Source: Plasmopara viticola
Taxonomy: Eukaryota > Oomycota > Peronosporomycetes > Peronosporales > Peronosporaceae
Assembly: GCA_001695595.3 (NCBI GenBank)
Contig: MBPM02000050.1
Coordinates: forward strand, 248,001-312,000
Direction of reading: 5' to 3'
DNA: 64,000 nt
The translations under genes and the position numbers were made by a program. Shown here piece after piece: positions 1 through 12,100 of this stretch. Below the pieces are notes generated by a model that ran no database searches, was not told the origin of the DNA, and was given only the letters and a program-made list of their open reading frames with translations. Numbering within the stretch: position 1 is the stretch's first letter; each line of letters opens with the position of its first letter.

Positions 1-128
1 CGATAGCAACAGTAGTTCATGATCTCAAATCGCGGTGGCTCAAAAAATCACAATGTCTATGAATGTGAGTGCACATAGTAGGTAGCCCTTGAGAAAAATA
101 GTCATAGTAGTATGCGTTCTTATAAACA

Positions 129-350
129 TTGAGACTCAAACTGTACATTGAAGCTGCACCCTGTGATAAGCGATCCATTATCAATGAAGAGGCTGCGTTC
201 GAAGTTGCGCATTTGATCCCAATACTAGACCGACGCGATATGGAAAATTTAAAGCGTGAAGCTATTTTTATGTTAGCTACCTTTACAGTTACAGTTACTG
301 GAGTTTCTAATAACATTATGGTACCGCAAACTTTATCTGGGCTTGAACAC
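129..350 (+). CDS. Possible exon of an unrecognised gene at the left edge
   Basis: An open stretch encodes a helical segment containing INEEAAFEVAHLIPIL and MENLKREAIFMLATF, which has the feel of an armadillo/HEAT-type helical repeat. In the same frame, bases 3-59 are also open and are separated from this stretch by a stop-containing gap that starts near a GTGAGT, so a short intron is conceivable. The reading runs on until about 446 and would overlap the end of the opposite-strand PX gene, so the true end is unknown. It could equally be a gene relic or chance. Low confidence. Confidence 0.2.
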
Positions 351-364
351 CCGATGCGACCAAT

Positions 365-1798
365 TTATTTGCGTGTGAGCACAACAGGCAGCAGCAACGC
401 GATGCAAAGAATTGCAAAGTTTGTCGTCTTCATACAGCGACGTTGAATGAATCTTATTACCGGCTTGGGAAGATACGTGGCGATCCAGAGAGAGGTGGCG
501 AGCTTTTCGGGTTCCACGTTATCATTTGGCGAAACAATCGCGTCAGCTACTGGCTGTTCGGCAATCTGAGGCTCTGGTGGTGATCGTGTCACAGGCTCCT
601 CAGACGTCACCACTGTAGACTCCTCCAACCGATCAAGTGCAGCGACTTCGACTCGATCGTTATGAATGCTAGCAACCGAAAGAGTCACGTCGATTTCGGC
701 CTCAATCGCCGATTCATCCGTCGCTGCAACAAGTTTCGTCTCATCATCTTCCGATGCGAAATCTTCATTCTTTGCTACCTCCTCTTCACACTCAACGAAA
801 TCAGCATTATCCGTTGCAACAGGTCCAAATTGGTTTTCTTGAGCCGCATTCTCATCAACGACAGTATCTTCGTTCTTTACCGACTCCTTCTCATTTTTAA
901 CAGAATCAACGTCACAATCCATCGTCTCTTCCACAGACTTTGCTTCTATAGCAAAAGCAGGTGCCTCTGCTTCTGTCTCACCATCTTCTGCTGCAACAAC
1001 TTCATTATTCACTACCTCCTCTTCACACTCAGCATTAATCGCTGCGACAGGTTCAGATTGGTTCTCTCGAGCCGCATTGTCATCAACGACAGCATCTTCG
1101 TTCTTTATCGAATGCACAACGTCATCTATCGTCTCTTTCACAGTGTTCGCTGTTTCAGCCAAAGCAGGCGCCTTTGCCTCTGTCTCTGGTTCAAAGTCGG
1201 TAACTATTGGCTCCTTGGCGACTGGACTAACTGGCGGCACCGAATCAGGAGTAGCAACGACCATCTCTTCGTCCTTTGGGGCAATAGTTAACGGTGCCAC
1301 GTTCTCACTAGGACCCATGTTGGGCTCTGAAACCTCCGGCAGTTCTTCCTTTGGCTCCTCATCAACAACAGTAGTATTGTTAGAGCTTGAAGGAGGCAAG
1401 TGAATTGGCTCATCGATCCCGCTCTCAGTGCTCGTGGAAACATCGTCGTCCTCACGCTCACGAGACGTAAGGTGGCGTGGTACTTTGAGGAGGTCACATA
1501 GTAATGCACCAATGTCGGGGGGATAATTCTTGGCAGCGTAGTACGCAAGCACTTGCTGCAAAAAGACCTCGAGCTGTTCTTGTCGCTCTTCCGGCTTTGG
1601 TGTAAAGAAGAGTGTGCCTTTGGGAGGGAATTCAACTTGAAAGTCGGAAGCTGTGGCCTCGAGTTGGCCGTAGAACTCATGGAATTTGCTGTAGCGTAGT
1701 CCAAGACGCCAGCGGTGGTTGTCCACTGTCACCTCGGTCGTGTACGCGTGGAAGGACGAGCGGTAGAAGCCTGTGACGTGTGCTGAGAGGGTCTTCAT
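365..1798 (-). CDS. PX-domain protein with acidic repeats and C-terminal membrane anchor
   Basis: Single-exon gene of 477 aa. Residues about 5-110 form a PX (phosphoinositide-binding) domain: HAYTTEVTVDNHRWRLGLRYS, then KFHEFYGQL, then FPPKGTLFFTPKPEERQEQLE, which matches the RYSxFxxL and proline-rich FPPK loop of PX folds. Residues about 115-430 are strongly acidic and low in complexity (Glu, Val, Asp), and within them a unit of about 70-75 residues occurs twice in tandem. The last roughly 20 residues are a hydrophobic helix (FAILCIALLLPVV) ending in TRK, as in tail-anchored proteins. Inferred role: an endosomal or secretory-membrane protein that reads phosphoinositides and is held in the membrane by its tail. 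Cargo or partners cannot be read from the sequence. The start is the first ATG before the PX fold. Confidence 0.85.
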   Translation of the reverse strand: MKTLSAHVTGFYRSSFHAYTTEVTVDNHRWRLGLRYSKFHEFYGQLEATASDFQVEFPPKGTLFFTPKPEERQEQLEVFLQQVLAYYAAKNYPPDIGALLCDLLKVPRHLTSREREDDDVSTSTESGIDEPIHLPPSSSNNTTVVDEEPKEELPEVSEPNMGPSENVAPLTIAPKDEEMVVATPDSVPPVSPVAKEPIVTDFEPETEAKAPALAETANTVKETIDDVVHSIKNEDAVVDDNAARENQSEPVAAINAECEEEVVNNEVVAAEDGETEAEAPAFAIEAKSVEETMDCDVDSVKNEKESVKNEDTVVDENAAQENQFGPVATDNADFVECEEEVAKNEDFASEDDETKLVAATDESAIEAEIDVTLSVASIHNDRVEVAALDRLEESTVVTSEEPVTRSPPEPQIAEQPVADAIVSPNDNVEPEKLATSLWIATYLPKPVIRFIQRRCMKTTNFAILCIALLLPVVLTRK

Positions 1799-1825
1799 GA
1801 TCTGACGTGCTTCTCTTTCTCAAAA

Positions 1826-1843
1826 AAGTATAATGATCGCCTT
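1826..1843 (-). promoter_or_regulatory. Candidate oomycete initiator (Inr) of the PX gene
   Basis: About 30 bases upstream of the PX start codon the minus strand reads GATCATTATACTTTTTT. This resembles the published oomycete initiator, whose core is TCATTY followed by a pyrimidine/T-rich stretch. No mapped transcript start supports it here. Confidence 0.35.
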
Positions 1844-2467
1844 CCACTTCTTTTCTGCTCTTATGTGTTCAGACACTTGCGACGCTCTTTTTTTCGGCAA
1901 ATCAGCCGTAATCCATGCGAAACAAAGGCTGCGAAATGCACGCTGGAAACGCTAATACAAAATGCACGCTAAATCGCCACGGCAAGATACAGGCCAAGAC
2001 GATGAAATATAGGATGGTGCACGTATTAGTAAAGTACGGTGCACCTTATAGTGGAGAGTAGAGATGGAAAGGTACAGGCAAACATAAGACAGCGTCCAAC
2101 TTTTGAAAAAAGCTGGATTCGCGATCTTAAGCTAATTAGAGCCAGTTAAAATTGTGAAACTGTTAGGACTTTATGTCTCGTCTAAAGTCCGGTCCTTGAT
2201 GTACCCCATTTTTAAAGCGATTGCGTAGCGCGTAAGTGGTGACGACACAATTTTAAGGGGACAGGGTATGACAAAAAAATGCTGTTTCATCATGTAGCCC
2301 TTAGTCAACACAAGCCACACTCATTCCGGTATGTATAAATATGTCAATCGATCGCTTATCACGAATAAGAGGTAGGACCAAGACACTTTATTATTGTATT
2401 GAAAAGGGAATTCGCTAATCCCTGGAAAACCTATACGCTTCTGGTTGGCTAGTAATTTATTAACTAG
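1844..2467. other. Intergenic, no feature recognised
   Basis: AT-rich DNA with stops in all frames. I see no gene, RNA or clear repeat before the first short mobile element. Confidence 0.5.
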
Positions 2468-2814
2468 ACAAGTGTTTTGAAGCTTGGAAAAGGTTGGGGT
2501 GACGCCCTCCTTCCAAGCGCGGGGGCTAAATGCTCGCGCGCTTCGGGTAGGTGCTCTCGGGCATCTGCAGGTCTCTAACGAGTCTCACCCTCGACGCGAC
2601 GGTCTCCAGCACCGGGCGCCACCTGGGCTCTTACCAAGTCAGAGCTAAACAAAATAATGGAAGACCCTCACGACCTCGGTGCTGGCTGCACTGCCCGCCG
2701 AACGAGACCCGACGTATGCGGACACCACTCTATGCCGTGGACTAGCCATAGAGCCTAGCACGTGCATAACTTGGCAACGCGATAACGTAATACAATACAA
2801 TACAAGTGTTTTGA
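2468..2814 (+). mobile_element. Short LINE-derived non-autonomous element, copy A
   Basis: The flanking 13-bp direct repeats ACAAGTGTTTTGA (2468-2480 and 2802-2814) are a target-site duplication. The roughly 321-bp body starts near GGAAAAGGTTGGGGTGACG and ends in a run of TACAA units rather than poly(A). Its first roughly 130 bp match the 5' end, and its last roughly 130 bp match the 3' end, of the LINE derivative at 54477-55619. Between them it keeps only about 22 bp of the LINE (GGGCTCTTACCAAGTCAGAG). It encodes nothing complete and presumably moved using the parent LINE's proteins, like trypanosome RIME relative to ingi. Confidence 0.85.
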
Positions 2815-2832
2815 GTGCTATTTAAGTCCAAC

Positions 2833-3183
2833 TAATCCGAATTAGCTTGGAAAAGGTTGGGGTGACGGCCCTCCTTCCAAGCGCGGGGGCTAAATGCTCG
2901 CGCGCTTCGGGCAGATGCTCTCGGGCATCTGCAGGTCTCTAACGAGTCTCACCCTCGACGCGACGGTCTCCAGCACCGGGCGCCACCTGGGCTCTTACCA
3001 AGTCAGAGCTAAGCAAAAAAACGGAAGACCCTCAAGACCTCGGTGCTGGCTGCACTGCCCGCCAAACGAGACCCGACGTATGCGGACACCACTCTATGCC
3101 GTGGACTAGCCAGACTAAGCCTAGCACGTGCATAACTTGGCAACGCGATAACGTAATACATTGCATTACATTAATCCGAATTA
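2833..3183 (+). mobile_element. Short LINE-derived non-autonomous element, copy B
   Basis: The same roughly 325-bp element as copy A, only about 20 bp downstream and in the same orientation. The target-site duplication TAATCCGAATTA lies at 2833-2844 and 3172-3183. It has the same internal deletion joints and differs from copy A by scattered substitutions, so it is an independent insertion, not a tandem duplication: its flanks differ from those of A. The tail is a short irregular TACATT repeat. Two adjacent palindromes (2879-2907 and 2911-2932) lie near its 5' end. Confidence 0.85.
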
Positions 3184-6100
3184 CGCTATTAGCAGTCTAG
3201 CCAATCAAAACCGTAAAAATACTTTAAGAGTGGTGGCGAAGAGGGCGCGAATCCAAAAAAAAGTTCTTTTTACATATTTCTGTGCAAAGCCTGTGTGACC
3301 CCGTCACACCCGCCTACGCAGGTCGATTGTCGATCTGAAGTCTCTTAAATGTTTCAAGATAAATTGTATGACCTGTCGGGCGCACAATATGCACTAATCA
3401 ATGGACATACTGGTTTCAAAGGCGTGATAAGGCGGATAATGCGGATGCATTTGCTGCTTACTCTGCTAATAAGCAGCTAGATCGCGTCACGGCGCTCGAA
3501 CTCTATGCACAAGCAGTACAAGCTACAATACCTCGGCGATAGCGGTCCAAACCGGCAATTTTTGAGGTTCCCATTTCAAAAAATTGCTATAGAGATTGAG
3601 ATGGGCACTAAAGCGTCCATGATCACGGACAAACAGGCGCACGATACGTTCGCGATGTCGTATAAGGAAGGTCAGGCTGAAAGCTGTGCACTCACTCGAC
3701 TAACGATCCTAAGTGCACATTAGAGGGTGGTTGAGGGCATCGTTCTATCACCTTTGCCTGCGTTCAGGCTTCCTTGCTTATAAATGAAGCTTTTTTGTGA
3801 CTGAGCCGTTATCATGCGCACAAGTCAAGCTTAGGGTCGCACTTAAGTTTTAAGTGCAGACGACGATGATTGAAGGATCAATCGATCTTTGAAGTACAGC
3901 CATAGACAGCTTCAACTCCTGAAATAGCAGCTCCCCGACGTACACAACTCCGATTAGTGATGTCCGTATGAAAGCCAGTCTTAATGGACTTAAGCTCAGC
4001 TAAATATAGCAACATCCACAGCTTTGGCTGCGACAAGCAAGCCATGCCTGTTCAACAAATAAACAACGAGGCAAACAGTCATATCAATAAAAAGACCGAA
4101 GAGTTGTTGCTAAAAGCCGCGCAAGACACAAAAACATAGCTTCTGAGTGCTTAGAAGCTCTCTGAAGAAGAATTAGCAAATACAAATGTACGAAGTTATG
4201 ATAAGTGTATCCAGCGCGTGAAAATCCGTGCGTCGATGTCAGCTAGAAAATGGTAGATAAACGCTTCGATTAAGAGAGCAGCAAAACTTAGCTTTTGAAT
4301 TTTTTGCTAGCCAGCTGATCATACGTGTCGGTAAAGTCTGAAATTTCGACAGCTTGATAGGATTCTTTGTGATGGATACACATACTCGTGCTAGTCTCAC
4401 TCGTTGGTGAACAAAATCAAGTATCAAGCCGAATACTATATGTTAGAGTCAGGCAGATAGCAATCCGCGCCTCGTATTGGCCCTATTTTTGATTAAAGAT
4501 CAGGTCTTAAACGCACTCTTCTCTTGTGGAAACAGCAACGACATCCCGCTACAGCTGGAGTAAATCTTCACTTGAGTCGTTCAGACGGATCTTCTGTGAA
4601 AAAGGCTTAGTATGAACACATTCCTCAGGACATACAAGACGATTTGGATAAGCTAGCAGTCGTTTTTGGCTTTAACATTTTGTTGCTCAAGGCCCCGATG
4701 CGATCGTTGCGCGCTTGTAAAAGCTTTTCGGCTAGAAAAAGCTCTGTTGAAGTATCTCTGAGATAAAAATGGCGGAGTCGTCTACGTCGACATTGCAGGC
4801 TCAAATTGAAGCCTTTCACAGTAAGGTCAAAAGTTTGAATGGAAGAATGTAGAAAATCTTCTGCATTTATTGCAATGGTAATAATACTCACTTTGTTGCG
4901 AACGAAGCAGCGAAGAAAATCCCTGACCACCTTTAGCTCACTGACTGATCACGCAAATAGGCAGAGAGAGGAAAAATTTATGTTGAGGTGGCAATCATGG
5001 CCTTGATAGAATGAGCAAATTTGTCAGCTGGTGTCAATTGTGTTGTCCCTAACGATGCAACTTGTACTTGGTAACGCTTGCGTCCTCGCAGCCCTCCTAG
5101 ATAATAACGCTCGAATGCTTCGGTCATGAATTGGAGGTATTTCAGGCTGGAATGACGAGTAAATAAATATAAAGAGTTTGCTTACAATATGCATGGACAG
5201 GTGCGGCCAAAACAAAAGAGTTCGTGAGCGCCCGATTTTTTAAGAAACGCCATGCCGAGCTTACCTTGTAGGCGACGAGGATGGCAGGAGGCTCAAAGAG
5301 TTTGAGCCCGTAGGACGGTCCGGTTTCCATGGATTTTGAGTATAAGGACAAGGAAGAAATATGCCTAGCCAGTCCTTCGATGCTTCGTCTGTGTAAAATA
5401 TCCGCCATTTGCAGCTGGAGTATCTCCTGCGACAAGCATGCCAAAAGAGCTGTAATTCCAAACGTCCGGTTTACCACGGGAAAATGACAACACTCAGTAG
5501 ACGAAAACGGCCAGCATGAGCTCTTAGTTTGCACCAGGGAGAATTTTAAAGTCGACGGGCCTTTCTTCGAGAGCTTTGTGCTTTATAAAACGGATGTTGC
5601 TTGCAAGCCTGGCTTGGTGGTTGTTGTGGTGGCCAAGAAGAGCTTGGCGTAAAAAAACTAGGCATATGCTGAGGACATCAGCGTGACATCGTCGTGAAAA
5701 TCCAGAGTTGAATTTGGCATTCCTCAACTTATTTAACGTCAAGCGCTTTATGATCTCAAAATGGATGGGATGTGTGACCTCATCCTAGGTATATCGCTGC
5801 TGGAGCACCGCGATCCCTGAATTGATCAAATGTCGATGACCTTATAATCAACCTAGGGTGGTTGTACAAGCATTAACAGCGCGAGCAAACCGTGTCGGTT
5901 AAGTGTTCGATATTGGTATGGACATTGGCGGGGTCAGAAATGCATGAGAAGCACTGAGCAGCACTCCTGACATAAAGCATTTTTTGCTTTTTTATTAATG
6001 GCATTGCTAGCGTTTTACCACAAAAACATGTAAGAGGCCTTCACTGCAGGAACAGTAGCAGCCAAATTACAAAGTTGAGCTCGTAAGGCACAGCCCTCGC

Positions 6101-9100
6101 TGTATTCCATGAGGGCTATGACTGACTTTAAATTTAGGCAGTATGGACAATGCCCTTCCTACCACTGTGTGCGGAGTGGCACGCAATGCACTTAGTAGAG
6201 CTCGTATATGATAGATGGCATCTGATGCATGCCGTGAAAGTCGTGGTTGCTTTTTAGCCAAAGCACCAAGGCAAAATTACCACTGGTAACACGCTATTCA
6301 CCAAGCAACACTTGTCGTGAAAAAGATTGGCTGCATATTACGCAAGGTATGTTAGCTTTTGACCAAGACATATTGGACAAGGCCCTGGCAGATCGTGGGT
6401 AGGTTATCTTTTGGCCAGTACAGTAAGTGCAAGTTCCTGACGATGCACGTAGGTTGTTACGTAACCACTGAGCAGCGCTTGTCATGGACAGCTCTTGATT
6501 CATGACATTCGCGAATTATATACCTCAAAGCCGAAGCATCTATGGAGCTGCCTTTTTCATGTCGACGCAAAACTGCCGCAAATTTATTATTTTAAAAAAG
6601 AGATAGCAACGCTCAGATTTTATCAAGAAGCACAGAGGGTCCCATCGTAGACGATTAGGGCTCAAGGTTGGTGTGTCTCTTTTGGAGTGGATATCAGCAC
6701 GGTGAAAGGCACAATAAGTTTTGATTTTTTGCCCCTACTAAAGCGAGAAGAGTGGTCACGATACGTCTCAAAAAATCCTAAAAAGCTGGTGAAGTGGTGT
6801 TCGACTTCGTTTCACTTGCTTAAGGTCTTGTATACTCAAAAAAGACACTTCGTGCACGAAATAGATTTTCATTTATGATGTAGTTCATCGGATTAAAAAA
6901 AGATTTCAGCATAAAAAAATTAGGATATGGTCTTAAAAAATCCACTTTCGTCGTCACCACATGCTAGAGATTTACTTCATGGGATAGACTAGATTTCGGG
7001 AATCAACATTGCGTGACATGATAGTGAGTGCCCTTTATTGAAGGAGCGATGTGACTTTATTATTGTAATTACCCACGCCTCCATTCTGCGTCAGAGAACA
7101 TCAGTACATGGTACGCATCGTGCACGTCTCTATTCGCTAAATTTGGGCATTGTTTTGGCAGAGATGCGACTTCTTGATTATAAAACACTCTTATGCATCG
7201 TGGTGAGATGTACGACGCATTGCGAGCTCGACTTAGTCGGTGGGTATTTCTAATTTCTCTTTTAAGAGGGTGACTTAACATTGACTGCAGTCGGTACTGC
7301 GATTAAAAGACCTTGTTCATATTTCAATGGAACTTGAGCGAGCCGGTGAGATTAAATCGTCTGGTGACGCAAACGTGCAGATCCCACAGGGCGTATGCAA
7401 CCACACACAATTCGATAACATATGTGTACAGACGATAAAACGGACGTGGAATTCATATTGTCTATATGTGAGCAGTGCTTTAGTGAAAAAAATCCTTACA
7501 CCAATGTAGGTATTTGCATTTTTGCCGCGAAATAAACTTCCTTCTGAGGTTACTCATCGAAAAGCACGGCCTTCGGATAGATCCTGCTAAGGTTAAGGGT
7601 ATTTTGATTTTGTTCGGTTTCATTGGCCTGGCTTTTGTAACTTCTATATAATCATGTTAGAAGAATACATAATTGATTAGGGAGATTCGACACCAAAAGG
7701 CATTTGACAGAGTCAAGAAAATACTGGTTTGGTAACAATCCAGCCTTTTTTTATTCAGAACACCCGTCCATATTTGCTTGCGATGATTCTGAAATCTTCA
7801 ATGGACCCCCCCACTGATGCAAGCTGGCGTCAAGGGCGAGACCAGGTAATTGCGCTTGGTTTTCACAGCATTGAAGCTGCCAAGAAGAATGTGCATGACA
7901 AAGACGATTTTGCAATGATGTATGTTCTTACCAAGTTAAGGCTTTAACTTCAAGACTTTTAGTCATTTGCGACCAACACAGAATATGCATCGCAACGTAT
8001 GCCAGCATCTCTTACAGAAAATAGTCAGGTGATATTCGTTCTTCGCGAAGTAAAATTGAAAGGAAAATTATCAATAAGAAAAGAAACACGCTTTGGCTGA
8101 TGCAATTTTCTGTCGTTCTGCCCTTCACTGGCTCTTTTGGGAAGAGCGCTTGCAAAGCGCTTGGCGCCAGACTGGATATGTCGGACAACAAACCATCCGA
8201 AGACCGACAATAAGACCGAGCAAGATTATATTGCCGTCTAAGGCTTGCTGAGCGGCGTGCGCGATGAGACAAGGGTTTCAAGTGTCGCGCTCTAGCTTGT
8301 AAGATCTGCATTGCACAATACCATTCATGCCCCAGAGGGCTATGCGCCGTTTTTTTCGAACGAGTCATTCCAACCTCGCGTTCTGCTGGTGCTACCACAT
8401 TGTGTCTTTTGGGCTTGATAGAGTAAATATAGCTTAGCAGTGTGTGCTGATGCCAGCTCTCCCGGAATGCGTGAGCAGGTCAAAGACTACAAGATCGAAT
8501 GTTATAATGCTTGCACATTACATAGCCAACATATTTAAAATGACAGAAAGTTAGAATTCGAGATTTGCCATTACTCGAATTACAAATGCAGATACCAATT
8601 TCTCTAAAACAAAGAAATAGCCGAAAAAGATTTAACGTACATGGTTTATATTAATATAAGAATTCGAACATACTCAGTCTGAAAAGGTCTTTCTTAGCCG
8701 TATAATGGCCCGTGTCTAGTGAGCACGAGAGCATTGACAGGCAAGCACATTCACGAGAGGTCGGCTTATTACGTTATGATTTCGAGCACGGATTCCGCAA
8801 TCTCTGTCTCTAGAAGCACAAGTCGAGCGACTTGCTCGCGGAGCGGTGTGACTGCGCACAGTAAGCTCAAGGTATAGTCAAACAAGACCCGAAAGTTTGC
8901 ATCTGATTCACCCAATGGATGTATTGGCAAATATAGTCGAGGTCTCGAACGTTACAATATGGCCACTCTTAAGTGGCTACGCTGCAAGCGACATCAAGGC
9001 GACGCAAGATGCTTGAACGTCGCTTTTTTCTCCTCTCTTTGATGTAGAGAGCATGCGCCACTTTTGCATAAAGAGCCTTTCCGCTTGAAGTCGTCTTCAG

Positions 9101-12100
9101 GATCAACCACTTTTATAAAGTCAAGGACTATCTTCTGGAAACTCGAGGCCACACTTCTGCATTACTGACCCAACCTCGTTGACACTTTTTACATGGTGGC
9201 CAGTGTCTTCGAAAGTCTGTACTAGATATGAAGGCAATGAATTTTAAGCAGAACATATCGCGAGGTTCCTCGTAACTACAGCAAAGTAATTGAGCCGATG
9301 GAGCAAATATTTAAGCTGAAATATTTCGGGACGCTTTGGGGTTCCTACGCCCATGAGTTTGGTCTTAATCGGTTCAGTACAAACTTCAAAGAGCGCGTAA
9401 AGCCGCCGCATCGCGATGCTACATCGATGGCTCTACCATAATCGCAGCAAAAGAAGTTATTTCCACGGAGCTTGCAAGCCGCGCGAAGCAGATGAACGTA
9501 CAGTTTGGCGTTACGCAGTTCAACGCATTTGTACATCAGGTCCTTCTGTTCCTCCGTATGCCCGTCGTCCAGAATTCGTAGACTTCTCTCAAAACGGTGG
9601 CCGTCGGCATCAAGGTTGCAAAGCCTAACACCAACTGCAATCGCAACAATGAACTGTGAAGCCATCCCAAGTATGAACCCTACTATGGAAGATCGTCTCT
9701 AACTACACCTTCTTCCTAATGACCAAAGCTGGCAATGTCGTCGGCGAGGACACTTCGGACAAATTGAGAGTCAATGTGAGCGTCGCTGTTAGGGTTTTCT
9801 TTTGGCCGGGTAGACGTTTCAATTCCTCTGAAAGCTTTCTTATCGCGTAGCCAAGCTCCGCTAGCAGCATTTACGCTTAAGAAATCGCTCAGATGTGGAT
9901 ATCATAAATCATTTTTTTATTCACGGGCACTGATAGTAATTACGATGACCACTGCCATTTATATCAGCCGACGTGCCGCTTGCGTTAAAATGTGAAAGCA
10001 TGCAATGTTATATGACCTTGGTTGTCAAGCCACCGCTAGCGAATATGCTTGTAGCGTGTGGCACACTAATTGCTGCTTTTACCATATTGTATGACTTAAG
10101 CCACGCGATGTTTCGAATCTCTTCAAGCTCTTTGGAGCTAGCATAAAATCAGTACTTGGTCTAATGGCCATAAATTGATTCACATTCGTGAGATCGATTT
10201 AAACGCGATAGCGCTCGGCTACATGTCTTACGAAGAGAAGATCGATGTGTTCAAGGCATCACAATCATGGGACCTATTGCTGCTTTAAGGGATCTGCTTG
10301 AGCCGAATGAGATGTATCAGAGCTTAAAGAGGCTTGAAAATCTGCCAGCATGCAAGGGTCTTGCGCAATAACAGCACCCTAATGTTTGGGACGCATGACA
10401 CGGCACCGCCGCGTGGCCCAGAGATTTAACATAAAAAATTAAAATCATACCGATAGTTTACAAAGTAAATGAAACTGTAAATGCACACTCTAATTCCTAG
10501 AGACCGGAGTCGCTCACCGAAGATCAAAGATTTCACTGCTGGCCTCTTTGGTGTAGTACAAGGTGCTGTGTGGTACTGTTACAACAAGCGCTAATTCTGG
10601 CTGATAAATTGTTGTAATTTGCGCAATATACGCGATCTGTTCCCATGTTTTATGTAGCAAATTAGGTCTTGTCTTATTCTTTTGTGCTGCTCTTCTTCAC
10701 AAAGTGTTTGTTTCTATTTTAGACACGTAGGTTTTACTATGTGTAAGATGATGATTCCACTCACGCAACTTTGCAGCTCTCTATTTGCGACCATTGTACG
10801 GATGTAATTGCAGTCAAATTGCTGTATTGGTAGATTTGTTTTTTTTCAAAGCAAAGCTAGCAAGCCAGCCAAAAAATTGTCAATATAACTGCGCGATAGC
10901 TGCATCATACACTATAGCTATAAGCCACGGAAACAGCTCAAGAATTGTAAAGCAAATCATTTCAACAAAGCTGCGTATGTGGTACAAAAGCATTAAGCGT
11001 TCGGTTAGATCAGGTTCCGGTTGATATATAACAGAAGAAAGAGCTGCGACATAACTATGGATGTCAATACATCGCTGTCGATATAGGACGTAATGCTGAC
11101 CAGGTTTGATCCAATAAAGCGTCTTAGCACCCATTTTTGGCCTCCTCATACACAGCTTGTGATTTGGTCCTGACGCGATGTAATCTTCGTAATTTCGATT
11201 AATATCTCAAGCTCGCATGAATACGATCATGAGCTTTGCCACAGGATAAGACTGATCCATCGAAAAAAGACATGGACAGTGTTAGAGCCAATTCAGCAAT
11301 CTTTTTAATCTATACTTTGACATATCATCGTAGTGTTTTAGTCAAATGACAACTTGAGCCAGACTTCGTTTAGCAGTTGTAGTCGGCAGTCTGTTTTACA
11401 TGTAGCGCTACGAACTTCCAATTGCCCTTGTCCCTAACTGAACCTCCTTAGTATCAGTGAGAAACCTTCGTCCAAGGAAGATGCAGCGCCTTGTAAGCTG
11501 TCAAAGTCCTCACCAGTATTACTTGCAGCCGTCACGTCAATCTGAGAAAAACATCTGAAAATAAGTATCTCTCACATTGGTATCCTTTGACAGACAAACA
11601 TTTTCCAACCTCAAGCTTCTTCACCATTGTTACCAAACAAATCTCAGGCCCATTTGTACCGGACCATTTGGATATATAAGTGAGACCCTTCACGAGACAG
11701 GAGACAATTCGTTACTAGGAAAGAGACAAATGTAATGAAAGCCTCCGCCTTCAGACAATGCTGATAATAAAAGGCGCCACGAGCACTTCAGAGAAGATAG
11801 GGTGATTACATACCCACCGAGGCTGTGACGGAGTCTGAAACTATCGGCAGTGCTGTATAAAAGTCTTCGGCAGACTGCCGACTAACGGATGATTGCTCTG
11901 ACTAATGTGACTTTGCTGAGACTCCTAGTTGGCGGAGACAGTTACTTTTTTCTAATGGTCCTCGGTGATGGTGCTGGTCATGAAGTATCTATCCGTCTTG
12001 GCAAGGCGTAGGACGTGTGCTTGGCTCCGCGTAATATTTTTCGAACGGCGCACTAGGTATGTAGCCGGTCAGAGCGTCACTAGTATTCAAAGCAAAACTG

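Noticed and set aside
2845..2960. HDV-like self-cleaving ribozyme at the 5' end of the short elements, as in some LINEs
   Set aside because: The GG start and nested stems are suggestive, but I could not form the required 7-bp P1 with a downstream strand; only about four pairs match. Left as structured RNA of unknown kind.
8012..8398. 128-codon minus-strand frame as a gene
   Set aside because: Composition and lack of any domain fit chance opening in relic DNA, and overlapping frames are similar in length.
9345..9702. Overlapping open frames on both strands near 9.5 kb
   Set aside because: Some stretches look protein-like (for example TQFNAFVHQVLLFLRMPVVQ in one plus frame), but stops and shifts interrupt them and I recognise no family.
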